A stretch of 19,603 nt of DNA, taken from positions 1 through 19,603 of the forward strand of contig FR895526.1 in the NCBI GenBank assembly GCA_000434435.1, written 5' to 3'. A model generated the notes under the pieces. The model was not told where the DNA came from, did not search any database, and saw only the letters and a program-made list of their open reading frames with translations. The translations under genes were made by a program, and so were the position numbers. Below are positions 7,893-15,366 of the stretch, one piece after another (position 1 is the first letter of the stretch; every line of letters begins with the position of its first letter). The DNA comes from Firmicutes bacterium CAG:475. Lineage in GTDB: Bacteria; Bacillota; Clostridia; Christensenellales; CAG-917.

Positions 7893-9665
7893 TCAAAGTT
7901 TGTCGTTGATGTCTTTTGATTTTAATATTTTTTGCAAGCGGGATATTTCCGCAATGCTCGCTCTTTTTGCTTCGGGATCCGACAGTTCGTTATAGCCGTT
8001 CTTGACTTGTTCGAGTCGTTTTGACACAAATTCGTTTGCGAGCATAAGCACGCAATCGTTGAAGTAGTCCGCTTCTCTTATAGTGTCGGCAAACTTCATG
8101 TTGACATTCAAAATCTTGTTGATTTCATCGTTTTCATAACCGAATTTGCTGAACATCGGATTGACCAAATCGGTATGTTCGGGCATGGTTTTTGCCCAAT
8201 CGAAAACTTCTTTATGCAAATCGTTTGCAAGCCACTCGGTTTTTATTTTGCTTATATCCACAAACTTCTCGCCTTTGAGAATGCGGTTCAGTACAAAACG
8301 CGACGCAATCAAAGTTTTTTCGATTTTTTCTTCGTCGTTCTCTTTTGTCCGTTCGATTTTTGTCGGACGAATCATGCCGACTTCGTCCGTAAGCGTGGCA
8401 ACGGATACGCCGCTCATTTTGGACACGACGTCCATATAAACTTCACGTTCGGCACGATTATCAATCGTTTTCAGCACTTTAAGTGCCGATTGCACGTATT
8501 TCGCTCTGCCGTTGACCGAGCCTAAATCGTTTGCGTCGGCACAAAGTTTCAGTTTGTATTCTATCACGGGCAACGCCTCTTTTTGCTTTTTGAGGAACGC
8601 TTCCGCACCGCCTTCGCGCACGGTTTCGTCGGGGTCTTTGCCGTCGTCCAACGAAATAACTCTGACGTTTTGCACGAACTTCGCAAGGATATCCACGTTG
8701 CGTATCGTCGCTTTTTTGCCCGCGCCGTCGCCGTCGTAACAAACATATAGATTTTCCGTCATGCGGGAAAGCTCTCTTGCCTGTCCGTCGGTAAGAGCCG
8801 TGCCCATACACGCAACGGCATTCTTTATGCCGCTTGCGCCGAGCGAGATGACGTCCATATAGCCCTCGACCAAAATCAGCTCTTTATAGGCAACGCCGTT
8901 CATCTTTTTGTCGCGCTTTATAAAGTTGATGCCGTATATCGTGCGTCCTTTGTCGAAAAGCGTGGTGTTTGTGGAGTTTTTGTATTTTGCAACGTCCTTT
9001 TCGCCGTGATAAATACGTCCACCGAAAGCAATGACGTTGCTCATGCTGTCCATAATCGGCACGATAATTCTGTTTGCAAAAGCGTCGTAAGGTCTTTGAG
9101 CGTTGCCAACAAGTCCGCACTCTTCGAGGTCTTTGAGCAAATATCCTTTGCGACGCATATATCCGACCATGCTCTCTCCGTCAAGCGAAAGCCCCAGACC
9201 GTAACGCTTTGCCGTCTCGTCGTCAAGGGAGCGATTGTGCAAATACTCTCTTGCCTCCTTGCCCTTGTTTTCATCGAGGAGGTTGTTGCGATAATACCTT
9301 GCCGCGTCGCGCATAAGTTGTTTCAAAACATCCGAATGTTCCTTCTTTTTGGCGTATTCGGGATCGAGCTTAACTTCGGGCAGCTGCATCCCCACCTTGT
9401 CGGCAAGCAACTTCACGGCGTCGTAAAAAGACACGGATTCCATTTCCATTACAAACTTGACGACATCGCCGGTTGCACCGCAACCGAAACAGTGATACCA
9501 GCCGTTGTTTACGCAAAAAGAAGGGGTTTTTTCATTGTGAAAAGGACAGCACCCGAAATAGCGTCCGCCTTTTTTCTGCAAGGGAACGTATTGCGAAATG
9601 ACTTCCACTATGTCGCATTTGTATTTAAGTTCCTCCAAGAATTCGGGAGTAAAACCGCCTGCCAT
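7893..9665 (-). CDS. dnaG: DNA primase
   Basis: Synthesises RNA primers at the replication fork. The 590-aa protein has the N-terminal CHC2 zinc finger with ligands Cys40, His43, Cys59 and Cys62 (CPFHNEKTPSF and YHCFGCG), then the catalytic TOPRIM fold with Glu267 in LILVEGYMDVIS, the acidic DGDGAGKKA motif (Asp311/Asp313), and DDGKDPDE near 340. The last ~150 residues are variable and helical, the expected DnaB-helicase interaction domain. Length is normal. The start ATG at 9665 has AAGAGG close by. It is the first gene of the operon, downstream of a good promoter. Confidence 0.98.
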   Translation of the reverse strand: MAGGFTPEFLEELKYKCDIVEVISQYVPLQKKGGRYFGCCPFHNEKTPSFCVNNGWYHCFGCGATGDVVKFVMEMESVSFYDAVKLLADKVGMQLPEVKLDPEYAKKKEHSDVLKQLMRDAARYYRNNLLDENKGKEAREYLHNRSLDDETAKRYGLGLSLDGESMVGYMRRKGYLLKDLEECGLVGNAQRPYDAFANRIIVPIMDSMSNVIAFGGRIYHGEKDVAKYKNSTNTTLFDKGRTIYGINFIKRDKKMNGVAYKELILVEGYMDVISLGASGIKNAVACMGTALTDGQARELSRMTENLYVCYDGDGAGKKATIRNVDILAKFVQNVRVISLDDGKDPDETVREGGAEAFLKKQKEALPVIEYKLKLCADANDLGSVNGRAKYVQSALKVLKTIDNRAEREVYMDVVSKMSGVSVATLTDEVGMIRPTKIERTKENDEEKIEKTLIASRFVLNRILKGEKFVDISKIKTEWLANDLHKEVFDWAKTMPEHTDLVNPMFSKFGYENDEINKILNVNMKFADTIREADYFNDCVLMLANEFVSKRLEQVKNGYNELSDPEAKRASIAEISRLQKILKSKDINDKL

Positions 9666-9727
9666 AATACCTCTTCTTAAGTTTTCTAAATATATATACG
9701 AAGGAAAAATGCTTTTTTCCTAAAAAA

Positions 9728-9756
9728 AGTATAAATATTTTTGTATAAATAACCAA
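9728..9756 (-). promoter_or_regulatory. Promoter of the dnaG operon
   Basis: On the minus strand, -35 TTGGTT (9751-9756) and -10 TATACT (9728-9733) are spaced by 17 bp, about 60 bp ahead of the dnaG start. It begins just past the acpP terminator hairpin. Confidence 0.65.
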
Positions 9757-9757
9757 A

Positions 9758-9788
9758 TATTGCCGACAAACGGAGTCTGTCGGCAATA
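9758..9788 (-). terminator. Terminator after acpP
   Basis: A perfect 11-bp stem (9758-9768 with 9778-9788, core TTGCCGACA) with a 9-nt loop lies 27 nt beyond the acpP stop. The U-run after it on the minus strand is short (AUUU), so it may be an imperfect terminator that lets some acpP transcription continue into dnaG. Confidence 0.65.
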
Positions 9789-9814
9789 AAAAGCGTAAAT
9801 GCGATAAAAAACAA

Positions 9815-10045
9815 TTATTTGGTTGCGTTTTCGATATACTTGACGACGTCGCCGACGGTTTTGAGATTTACGATTTCGTCGTCGTCCGCGGTGAATCCGT
9901 ACTCGTCCTCAACCGCCATGATAAGCGTGACGATATCGAGGCTGTCAAGTCCCAAATCCTTGATGATGTCGCTCTCGAGCGTAACCTCGTTTCTATCCTT
10001 GCCAAGTTCCTCTTCCATAATGTCTTTGATTTTTTCGAGAATCAT
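9815..10045 (-). CDS. acpP: Acyl carrier protein
   Basis: Carries growing acyl chains on a phosphopantetheine arm in fatty acid synthesis. The 76-aa, strongly acidic protein has the attachment motif GLDSLD, with Ser35 as the modified residue, followed by the conserved helix IVTLIMAVEDEYGF. GGAGG precedes the ATG by 7 nt. It is a single-gene unit with its own promoter and terminator. A phosphopantetheinyl transferase, the enzyme type that would activate it, is encoded directly upstream, but no fatty-acid synthase genes are present. Confidence 0.96.
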   Translation of the reverse strand: MILEKIKDIMEEELGKDRNEVTLESDIIKDLGLDSLDIVTLIMAVEDEYGFTADDDEIVNLKTVGDVVKYIENATK

Positions 10046-10077
10046 AAAATACCTCCGATATCTCTTTGTTGTTTTGT

Positions 10078-10106
10078 ATTATACCACCCTATTCGCATTT
10101 GAACAA
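10078..10106 (-). promoter_or_regulatory. Promoter of acpP
   Basis: On the minus strand a perfect -10 TATAAT (10078-10083) with an upstream TG (extended -10, TGGTATAAT) follows -35 TTGTTC (10101-10106) by 17 bp. This predicts strong constitutive expression, as expected for acpP. Confidence 0.8.
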
Positions 10107-10171
10107 GGGCAATTTTCGGTTGTCGAACGCATACGCATTTTTTAAGAATATATGCAAAGATTTTGCAAATA

Positions 10172-10666
10172 TCAGTTTTCGATTGCGTTGACGTCTATCT
10201 CGTATGCTATTATATTTTGCTCTTCGGCGCACACGCAAGCATGATACTCTTCCCACACCGGAAAATGCTCGAAGTGCGCTTCGGCAGGGATTTCGCATCT
10301 GAACGCCGACAATCCCTCGCCGGTAAATTTGAGATAACTCTCTCTTTCCGTCCACTTTTCAAAAAAATCCTCGACGTTATCCGCATGGATGAAATCGAAT
10401 TTTTCGTAGTCTATATCGCGGATTTTTTCGATGTCCACGCCTATGGGCGAATGGGATATGCCCAACATAATCGCTCCGTACGAATGAGAGAGATTGAAAT
10501 ACGCCTCGTCGGTGTCGAAACGCGGTTTTTGACCTTCCTCGCGCACGATTTGCACGTCCTTTGGCAAATCCGCACCGTATCTTGACATTATGTCCCTATA
10601 ATGGCCGTAGCAGAATTTGACAAATTTGTCGCTGTCCGCCTCGCCTTTGGCAAAGAAAAGCACCAT
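10172..10666 (-). CDS. 4'-phosphopantetheinyl transferase, Sfp-type, compact
   Basis: Transfers the phosphopantetheine arm of CoA to a carrier-protein serine. Family motifs are present: FNLSHS (about 57-62), the Mg-binding GVDIEKIRDID with Asp78 and Glu80, and WTERESYLKFTGEGL (105-119) with the third acidic ligand Glu109 and Lys113. At 164 aa it is shorter than Sfp (about 224), mainly at the N-terminus, so it is a minimal form. It starts 2 nt after the hom stop with GAGG in the end of hom, so it is coupled to hom. AcpP, encoded next, is the natural target; whether it serves another carrier protein elsewhere cannot be seen. Confidence 0.88.
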   Translation of the reverse strand: MVLFFAKGEADSDKFVKFCYGHYRDIMSRYGADLPKDVQIVREEGQKPRFDTDEAYFNLSHSYGAIMLGISHSPIGVDIEKIRDIDYEKFDFIHADNVEDFFEKWTERESYLKFTGEGLSAFRCEIPAEAHFEHFPVWEEYHACVCAEEQNIIAYEIDVNAIEN

Positions 10667-10668
10667 GA

Positions 10669-11949
10669 TTATTCCTCGACTCTGATGACGGCGGCGATTT
10701 TTTCGACGCAGGCAAGATTTTCAACGATCGAAAGCGTATTTTTGATTGCGCTCTCTTTTGTTTGAGCGGTGACAAATACGATTTGCGCCATGCCGTTTTC
10801 CCCTTCTTTTTGCAAAACCGATTGGATAGATACATTGTTTTGCGCAAACGCCTTCGACACGTTGGCAAGCGCGTCCGCACCGCTAACAATTGTTCTGACG
10901 TAATATTTCGAAGTGAAATCCGTTGCGAAATCATCGTCGTTCACGTCCTCGGCACACATAAAATCGTATCTTCTGTGCACGTCCTTTCCGGCTGCAAAAA
11001 CGATGTCGCTCACGATTGCGCTGCCCGTCGGAAACGCCCCCGCGCCTCTTCCGTAAAGCATCACGTCGTCAACGCTGTCGCCGTGGATATAAAGTGCGTT
11101 GAACGAGCCTTTGACAAAGGAAAGCGGATGAGTTTGCGGCAAAAACGCAGGATGCACTCTCGCCTCGATTTTGCCGTCCGTGACGTTGGAAATCGCAAGC
11201 AATTTGATTGCGTAGCCAAGCTCTTTGCCTATCGCAATGTCCTCAACGGATATATTTGAAATGCCCTCGCGATAAATCTTGTCGATTGACACTCTTTTTT
11301 TGTAAGCAAGCGAGGACAAAATGCAGTTTTTGTAGGTGGAATCGAAACCTTCGACGTCGGCTGTTGGATTTGCCTCTGCATAGCCGAGTTTTTGCGCTTC
11401 TTTGAGGCAGGTTTGATAGTCAACTCCCTCATCGCTCATCTTGGACAAAATGTAGTTGGTCGTGCCGTTGACGATGCCTTTTAGGGACGTAATTTCGTTT
11501 GCTTGCATGCTGTCCGTAAGGGCGCGGATGACGGGAACGCCGCCAACGCAACTTGCCTCGAAATACAAGCCTGCACCGCTCTTTTTTGCGACAATTTCAA
11601 GCTCGTGCCAACTTTTTGCAAACATCTCCTTGTTTGCGGTGACAACGCTTTTGCCGTGTTGCAACGCTTTAATTAGGAAACTTTTTGCAGGCTCAACGCC
11701 GCCGAAAAACTCAGCGACGATTTGGATTTCGTCGTCGTTTACTATGTCGTCTATATTCTGCGTGACGATGATCTCGTCAACGCCGAGTTCTTTGCACCTT
11801 GCGAGATTTCTTTCAAGCACGCGCTTGACTTCGATGTCTAGCCCCTCGTTTGCTTTTATCATTTCGCGCTTGTCGCGCAGTATTTCGTACGTACCTCCGC
11901 CGACGACGCCCAGCCCCAAAAGCGCAACTCCGATTTTTTTCATATGCAT
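10669..11949 (-). CDS. hom: Homoserine dehydrogenase
   Basis: Reduces aspartate semialdehyde to homoserine on the route to threonine and methionine. The 426-aa protein has the nucleotide-binding glycine loop ALLGLGVVGGGTYEIL (about 9-24), VTANKEMFA with Lys107, GIVNGTTNYIL (158-168), and the substrate/catalytic block GYAEANPTADVEGFDSTYK ending at Lys207. The C-terminal 80 residues (YYVRTIVSGADALANVSKAF onward) form an ACT domain, so feedback control by threonine is likely. Two ATGs are possible, 11949 and 11943; neither has a clean ribosome site, the nearest being AAAGG 12 nt before the first. It follows coaX by 31 nt. No other threonine-pathway gene is in the window. Confidence 0.96.
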   Translation of the reverse strand: MHMKKIGVALLGLGVVGGGTYEILRDKREMIKANEGLDIEVKRVLERNLARCKELGVDEIIVTQNIDDIVNDDEIQIVAEFFGGVEPAKSFLIKALQHGKSVVTANKEMFAKSWHELEIVAKKSGAGLYFEASCVGGVPVIRALTDSMQANEITSLKGIVNGTTNYILSKMSDEGVDYQTCLKEAQKLGYAEANPTADVEGFDSTYKNCILSSLAYKKRVSIDKIYREGISNISVEDIAIGKELGYAIKLLAISNVTDGKIEARVHPAFLPQTHPLSFVKGSFNALYIHGDSVDDVMLYGRGAGAFPTGSAIVSDIVFAAGKDVHRRYDFMCAEDVNDDDFATDFTSKYYVRTIVSGADALANVSKAFAQNNVSIQSVLQKEGENGMAQIVFVTAQTKESAIKNTLSIVENLACVEKIAAVIRVEE

Positions 11950-11955
11950 ACCCGC

Positions 11956-11975
11956 GCAAAACCTTTGAGTTTTGC
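11956..11975 (-). promoter_or_regulatory. Hairpin over the hom ribosome binding region
   Basis: A perfect 7-bp stem GCAAAAC/GTTTTGC (11956-11962 with 11969-11975) with a 6-nt loop fills most of the coaX-hom gap. The only Shine-Dalgarno-like string, AAAGG, lies in its loop and first closing base. It may limit hom translation unless opened by ribosomes finishing coaX; inference from sequence. Confidence 0.4.
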
Positions 11976-11980
11976 AAAAA

Positions 11981-12760
11981 TCATTTCTTTTTTGAATTTC
12001 TGTCGTAAATATACTTCAAACCTTTGAGCGCAAGCGCGCGATCGGTGACGTCGATAAGGTCGGGTTCGACGTTTTCCACAAGCTCGGAAAGACCGCCCGT
12101 CGCCACGACTTTTGCACCTTTCATCTCGTCAAGTTCTTTGTACTTGTCAACAAGGTATTTCACAAGTCCCGTGTATCCGTAAACAATGCCGCTTTGCATA
12201 CAGCTTTTGGTGTCCGTACCCACGATATTTTGCGGTTTTTCAAGTTCGATTCTCGGAAGTTTCGCAGCCGTCGTAACAAGAGATTCTGTTGCGGTCTTGA
12301 TGCCGGGCGCAATCGCACCGCCGAGATATACGCCGTCTTTTGTCACAAGATTGAACGTTGTTGCCGAGCCGAAATCCACCACGATAACCGGTCCGCCGTA
12401 CAGCTTGTACGCCGCCGCCGCTCCGACGATTCTGTCCGTGCCCAACTGCCCCGGATGAGCGTACGCAATCTTCAAGCCCGTATCCGTCGTTGCCGACACC
12501 ACAAGCGGCTCTTTGCCGATGTAATCGCGGCACATATGGTCAATCGTATAGTTGAGCGCAGGCGCAACCGATGACATAACGCAAGCGTCTATGTCGCCAA
12601 ACCGCACGCCGCTTTGATTGAGCAAATCGTACAGAACCATTCCGTACTCGTCCGCAGTGCGAGACGCCATCGTGGAAACTCTCCACGACGCAATCAAATT
12701 GTCGCCGTCAAAAACACCGTATTTGATGTTGGTGTTGCCGATGTCCATTGTGAGAATCAT
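11981..12760 (-). CDS. coaX: Type III pantothenate kinase
   Basis: Phosphorylates pantothenate, the first step of CoA synthesis. The 259-aa protein belongs to the ASKHA fold and shows the N-terminal phosphate loop TMDIGNTNIKYGVFDGD with Asp6, the pantothenate-binding GTDR at 107-110, the second phosphate block VVDFGSATTFN with Asp129, and GGAIAPGIKT around 147. A longer frame opens at 12829, but ATG 12760 matches the family N-terminus and follows GAGAGGT at 7 nt. It leads an operon coaX-hom-phosphopantetheinyl transferase. Coupling of CoA synthesis with the CoA-consuming transferase in one transcript is sensible; hom between them is unrelated. Confidence 0.95.
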   Translation of the reverse strand: MILTMDIGNTNIKYGVFDGDNLIASWRVSTMASRTADEYGMVLYDLLNQSGVRFGDIDACVMSSVAPALNYTIDHMCRDYIGKEPLVVSATTDTGLKIAYAHPGQLGTDRIVGAAAAYKLYGGPVIVVDFGSATTFNLVTKDGVYLGGAIAPGIKTATESLVTTAAKLPRIELEKPQNIVGTDTKSCMQSGIVYGYTGLVKYLVDKYKELDEMKGAKVVATGGLSELVENVEPDLIDVTDRALALKGLKYIYDRNSKKK

Positions 12761-12819
12761 CTTGTACCTCTCATGCGCAAGCGTACATACCGTGCGCATT
12801 GTTACATTAAATTTACAAT

Positions 12820-12848
12820 AGTATACCAAACTATTTAGATATTATCAA
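12820..12848 (-). promoter_or_regulatory. Promoter of the coaX-hom-PPTase operon
   Basis: On the minus strand, -35 TTGATA (12843-12848) and -10 TATACT (12820-12825) are spaced by 17 bp, with an extended TGG before the -10. It lies directly past the terminator of the neighbouring accessory unit. Confidence 0.78.
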
Positions 12849-12852
12849 CCAT

Positions 12853-12879
12853 AAAAAAGACGATAGCACCGCTACCGTC
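12853..12879 (-). terminator. Rho-independent terminator of the accessory lipoprotein unit
   Basis: Read on the minus strand, GACGGTAGC and GCTATCGTC (12871-12879 and 12859-12867) form a 9-bp stem with one G.U pair and a 3-nt loop, followed by six U (12853-12858). It ends transcription of the 127-aa gene before the coaX promoter. Confidence 0.85.
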
Positions 12880-12910
12880 AATTTTTGGTTAATTCTATTT
12901 GCTGTTATTG

Positions 12911-13294
12911 CTATTTATCGAATCTATCTCTTATAAATGATTCCATATCCAAAATCACCTCTTTGCCATCTTTGCAACCGACATATTCTGTGCCTTCATA
13001 ATTTTGAGTTGCGCCGTTGGCATTAAGTATATCGGCTATTGCCATTTTTGAATAATGATCGAACGAAACAACTTCCATAAAATCATTGATGTAATCATCA
13101 CATCTATCGGGATCATTTCCGGCAACGTAAAACAACGAACACATAATTGCATAATACGGATGGTTTTCAATAAAGTCAGCGTTCAGCACACCACCTCTCC
13201 CGCACAATTTTTCGCTATTGACATATTTTGACATCAAGTTCTCTATCTTCAATGCAATACCATGTGTATCCTTTTCTAAATCTATTGTTCCCAT
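12911..13294 (-). CDS. Hypothetical protein, 127 aa, acidic, cytoplasmic
   Basis: I do not recognise this protein. It has a good start: AAAGGAG precedes the ATG at 13294 by 9 nt, and a clean terminator follows its stop. It is acidic, has no signal peptide or membrane segment, and holds four cysteines (CGRGG, IMCSLF, DRCDDY, VGCKDG). The middle is probably helical. It lies 53 nt behind the LRR lipoprotein gene with no terminator between, so the two are probably cotranscribed from the XRE-controlled promoter. Codon use is AT-rich like the lipoprotein and unlike coaX or hom. It could be a partner or immunity-like protein for that module; this is a guess from context only. Confidence 0.7.
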   Translation of the reverse strand: MGTIDLEKDTHGIALKIENLMSKYVNSEKLCGRGGVLNADFIENHPYYAIMCSLFYVAGNDPDRCDDYINDFMEVVSFDHYSKMAIADILNANGATQNYEGTEYVGCKDGKEVILDMESFIRDRFDK

Positions 13295-13347
13295 AATAAT
13301 TATCTCCTTTGTATTTTAGTTATTTATTAATTCCATTGCAAATAAAA

Positions 13348-14571
13348 CTAATAGTTGCCATCTAAACAAATAATTTTACAATTGCGTCGCACATAATAAT
13401 CTGCCTTATCCCATTCAGATTTTGTGCCATCGAAAGTAATATCTGCGCATTTTTCATTCATAAAAATACTATCTTCACTTTCAAGCAAATTCAAAAGCCC
13501 TGGGATGTGTTTTGTTTTTTTATATAGATAAATCATTGATAGATTTGTACACCCCCTAAATATTGGAAATCCTTCGTCGTGTTCTCCAATGCAGTCTATT
13601 GCCCTCCATTTTACAGCTGTTATATTGGTACACTTCGCGAATGCACCACTCCCAATGTATTCAAGGCTTTCAGGAATAACAACGTTCTTTAACCCAGCAC
13701 AAAACCAAAAAGCAAAAGCACCAATATCAGAAACTTTTTCTGGAAAATTTACACTCGTCAAGCTACTACAATGTTCAAAGGCGTAGTCATCAATACGCTC
13801 CAAACTGTTAGGAAATGTGATTTTTGCCAAACTATCACAATGTGAGAAAGCATAATCGGCAACGGCTATTGTGCCTTCTTTTATGCTGATTGAAGCATTT
13901 TTAGGCATTATGCCCTTATACTTATATGCTATTTTTCCCGCATATACAAGTCCGTCGGGTTGGTTATTATACCACGCAGTATTATCGAAAGCATAACCAT
14001 GAAGAAACCTTACGTTGTCTGAAAGGGTAATATCGGTCAATTTAGTACAATTTGCAAACGCATAACTACGAATAATCGATGACCCAATTGTAGCACTTGA
14101 TAATGATGCGCAATTGTTAAACGCATAATTACCTATAATTGTCCCTCTGTTAATCTTAACACTTTGTAAACTGGTACAACCCGAAAATGCATAATCACCA
14201 ATTTCAGAAAGATAGTCTGGTAGTGACACACTTTGCAATGAGGTACAACCCGAAAATGCACTTTTACCTATTTCATATATGCTGTCTTCAATTTTTATCT
14301 CAACAATCTCACTACATTTATAAAATGCGCCATCTGCAATTTCAGTTACTTTTCGTGACTGATACGTTGACGGAATTACTACGTATTTCGCGTTGCCGTT
14401 ATACCCCGTAACCTCGTAGTTTCCGGAATTAAGCGTAAATTCAATGCCGTCAGAACTAAATACCTTATCGTCAGAAATATCGTTACACGCGGTAAATAAT
14501 ATCGCTAACGATATAATCAATAACGTTAAAACAAGACAAAACGGCATAACTTTTGAAAATCTTTTGCTCAT
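13348..14571 (-). CDS. BspA-type leucine-rich repeat surface lipoprotein
   Basis: A 407-aa exported lipoprotein. Residues 1-28 are a basic start plus hydrophobic segment ending in the lipobox L-F-T-A-C29. After a short linker come about ten LRR_5 repeats (Treponema/BspA type) with the pattern I-G-x-Y-A-F-x-x-C-x-S-L-x-x-V, for example IGDYAFSGCTSLQSVKI and IDDYAFEHCSSLTSVNFP, spanning roughly residues 75-350; the last repeats are irregular. Such proteins bind host or glycan ligands or other proteins at the surface; no enzymatic motif is seen. AGGGAG lies 11 nt before the ATG. The promoter carries an inverted repeat that the divergent XRE regulator probably binds. The gene is AT-rich compared with its neighbours, suggesting acquisition by transfer. 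Confidence 0.9.
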   Translation of the reverse strand: MSKRFSKVMPFCLVLTLLIISLAILFTACNDISDDKVFSSDGIEFTLNSGNYEVTGYNGNAKYVVIPSTYQSRKVTEIADGAFYKCSEIVEIKIEDSIYEIGKSAFSGCTSLQSVSLPDYLSEIGDYAFSGCTSLQSVKINRGTIIGNYAFNNCASLSSATIGSSIIRSYAFANCTKLTDITLSDNVRFLHGYAFDNTAWYNNQPDGLVYAGKIAYKYKGIMPKNASISIKEGTIAVADYAFSHCDSLAKITFPNSLERIDDYAFEHCSSLTSVNFPEKVSDIGAFAFWFCAGLKNVVIPESLEYIGSGAFAKCTNITAVKWRAIDCIGEHDEGFPIFRGCTNLSMIYLYKKTKHIPGLLNLLESEDSIFMNEKCADITFDGTKSEWDKADYYVRRNCKIICLDGNY

Positions 14572-14607
14572 AAACTGCTTTTCTCCCTATTTTTTATAGA
14601 TAACCAA

Positions 14608-14637
14608 ATAATATGACTGATTGTCATATTTTGTCAA
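14608..14637 (-). promoter_or_regulatory. Promoter of the LRR lipoprotein gene
   Basis: On the minus strand a perfect -35 TTGACA (14632-14637) and -10 TATTAT (14608-14613) are spaced by 18 bp. An inverted repeat covers the -10 and most of the spacer, so a bound repressor would block polymerase. Confidence 0.7.
14610..14630. promoter_or_regulatory. Candidate operator 1 of the XRE regulator
   Basis: A perfect inverted repeat with 8-bp arms AATATGAC/GTCATATT and a 5-bp spacer. It overlaps the -10 and spacer of the divergent lipoprotein promoter. A second copy of its core lies 33 bp away. Confidence 0.6.
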
Positions 14638-14645
14638 GGAAAATT

Positions 14646-14660
14646 ATGACAGAATGTCAT
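14646..14660. promoter_or_regulatory. Candidate operator 2 of the XRE regulator
   Basis: ATGAC/GTCAT with the same 5-bp spacer as operator 1; the centres are 33 bp apart, about three helical turns, so both sites face the same side. It ends one base before the xre start codon, where a ribosome site would normally be, which suggests autoregulation. Confidence 0.55.
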
Positions 14661-14661
14661 T

Positions 14662-14871
14662 ATGAAAAACAACCTAAAAAGTTTAAGAAAAAATCGTGGA
14701 CTGACGCAAATACAGTTGCAAATTGCAACGGGTATCGAACAAGCCTTGTTGTCAAAATTTGAACGAGGCGAGCGTATTCCGCCAACTGAAACTCTTATAA
14801 TACTTGCCGATTTCTATGGAGTGAGTATAGATTACCTTTTAGCAAGAACAAACAATCCTAATAAATATTGA
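14662..14871 (+). CDS. XRE-family helix-turn-helix regulator, 69 aa
   Basis: Almost the whole protein is one HTH_3 (Cro/C1) domain: NLKSLRKNRGLTQIQLQIA (4-22), recognition helix around TGIEQALLSKFERGER (23-38), then the helix pair ending in SIDYLLARTN. There is no ligand or protease domain, so it is a minimal DNA-binding protein, expected to act as a dimer. It is transcribed divergently from the LRR lipoprotein gene across 90 bp containing two matching inverted repeats. No Shine-Dalgarno sequence lies at a normal distance (AAGG is more than 20 nt upstream), so translation may be weak or leaderless. AT-rich codon use agrees with the lipoprotein unit. Confidence 0.88.
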   Translation: MKNNLKSLRKNRGLTQIQLQIATGIEQALLSKFERGERIPPTETLIILADFYGVSIDYLLARTNNPNKY

Positions 14872-15016
14872 GTTACTTATTTGCGGGATTTTATCGATGA
14901 ACCACACATATTCAAATGTCAATAAATATTATAACTGGTTCTCAATACTTTTCGATTATTTGAATATCACAATTTTTATGGGATTTTCACTATCAAACGT
15001 TATTTCGTATAACTTT

Positions 15017-15366
15017 TCAAGTGGTTTTAGCCTGTGGCAAAATCATCTCGAACACAGCGCCGTTTCGGTTGTAGGCTTTCACGTCGCCGCCGTGGAGCTT
15101 GACTATCTCTTTGGTGAGCGCAAGTCCTATGCCCGTATTGCCGTTTTTTCTGGTGTAGAATCTGTCGAAAATATGCAGAACGTCCTCTTTGGCAATACCC
15201 TCGCCGTCGTCGGAGATTGTCAGAATAACCTTGTGATTTTCAACGGTGCATTTGCAACCGCGCGTTTTGGCAAGAATACCACCAAGAGCGTAATCGCGGC
15301 GATTGCCAACGCTGTCAAGACAGCCACTGCGGTTATCTTGATTTTCATGGATTTGTCGGTTTTCAT
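15017..15366 (-). pseudogene. Decayed sensor histidine kinase (N-terminal membrane start plus C-terminal ATPase remnant)
   Basis: A good ribosome site (AAAGGAG, 6 nt) precedes ATG 15366, from which 48 codons encode a basic start and one hydrophobic segment (ITAVAVLTALAIAAITLLVV), ending at a TGA (15220). In another frame, 15017 to about 15270 encodes the C-terminal half of a HATPase_c domain: G1 box SDDGEGI, F box HIFDRFYTR, G2 box GNTGIGLALTKEIVKLHGG. The dimerisation helix with the phosphorylated His and the N box are absent. The simplest reading is an internal deletion that fused the two ends out of frame, with the junction near 15260-15275. A GTG at 15373 opens the kinase frame but overlaps the ribosome site, so use of it is unlikely. 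No response regulator gene is adjacent. The kinase fragment alone could not signal. Confidence 0.75.

Noticed and set aside
10154..10166. Hairpin GCAAA-GAT-TTTGC after the phosphopantetheinyl transferase gene as a terminator
   Set aside because: Only 5 bp, A/T-rich, and not followed directly by a U-run; not counted as a terminator.
14908..14967. A perfect 10-bp inverted repeat ATATTCAAAT/ATTTGAATAT with a 40-nt gap
   Set aside because: All but two of its base pairs are A/T in AT-rich DNA; such a pair is expected by chance and there is no transposase or target duplication.
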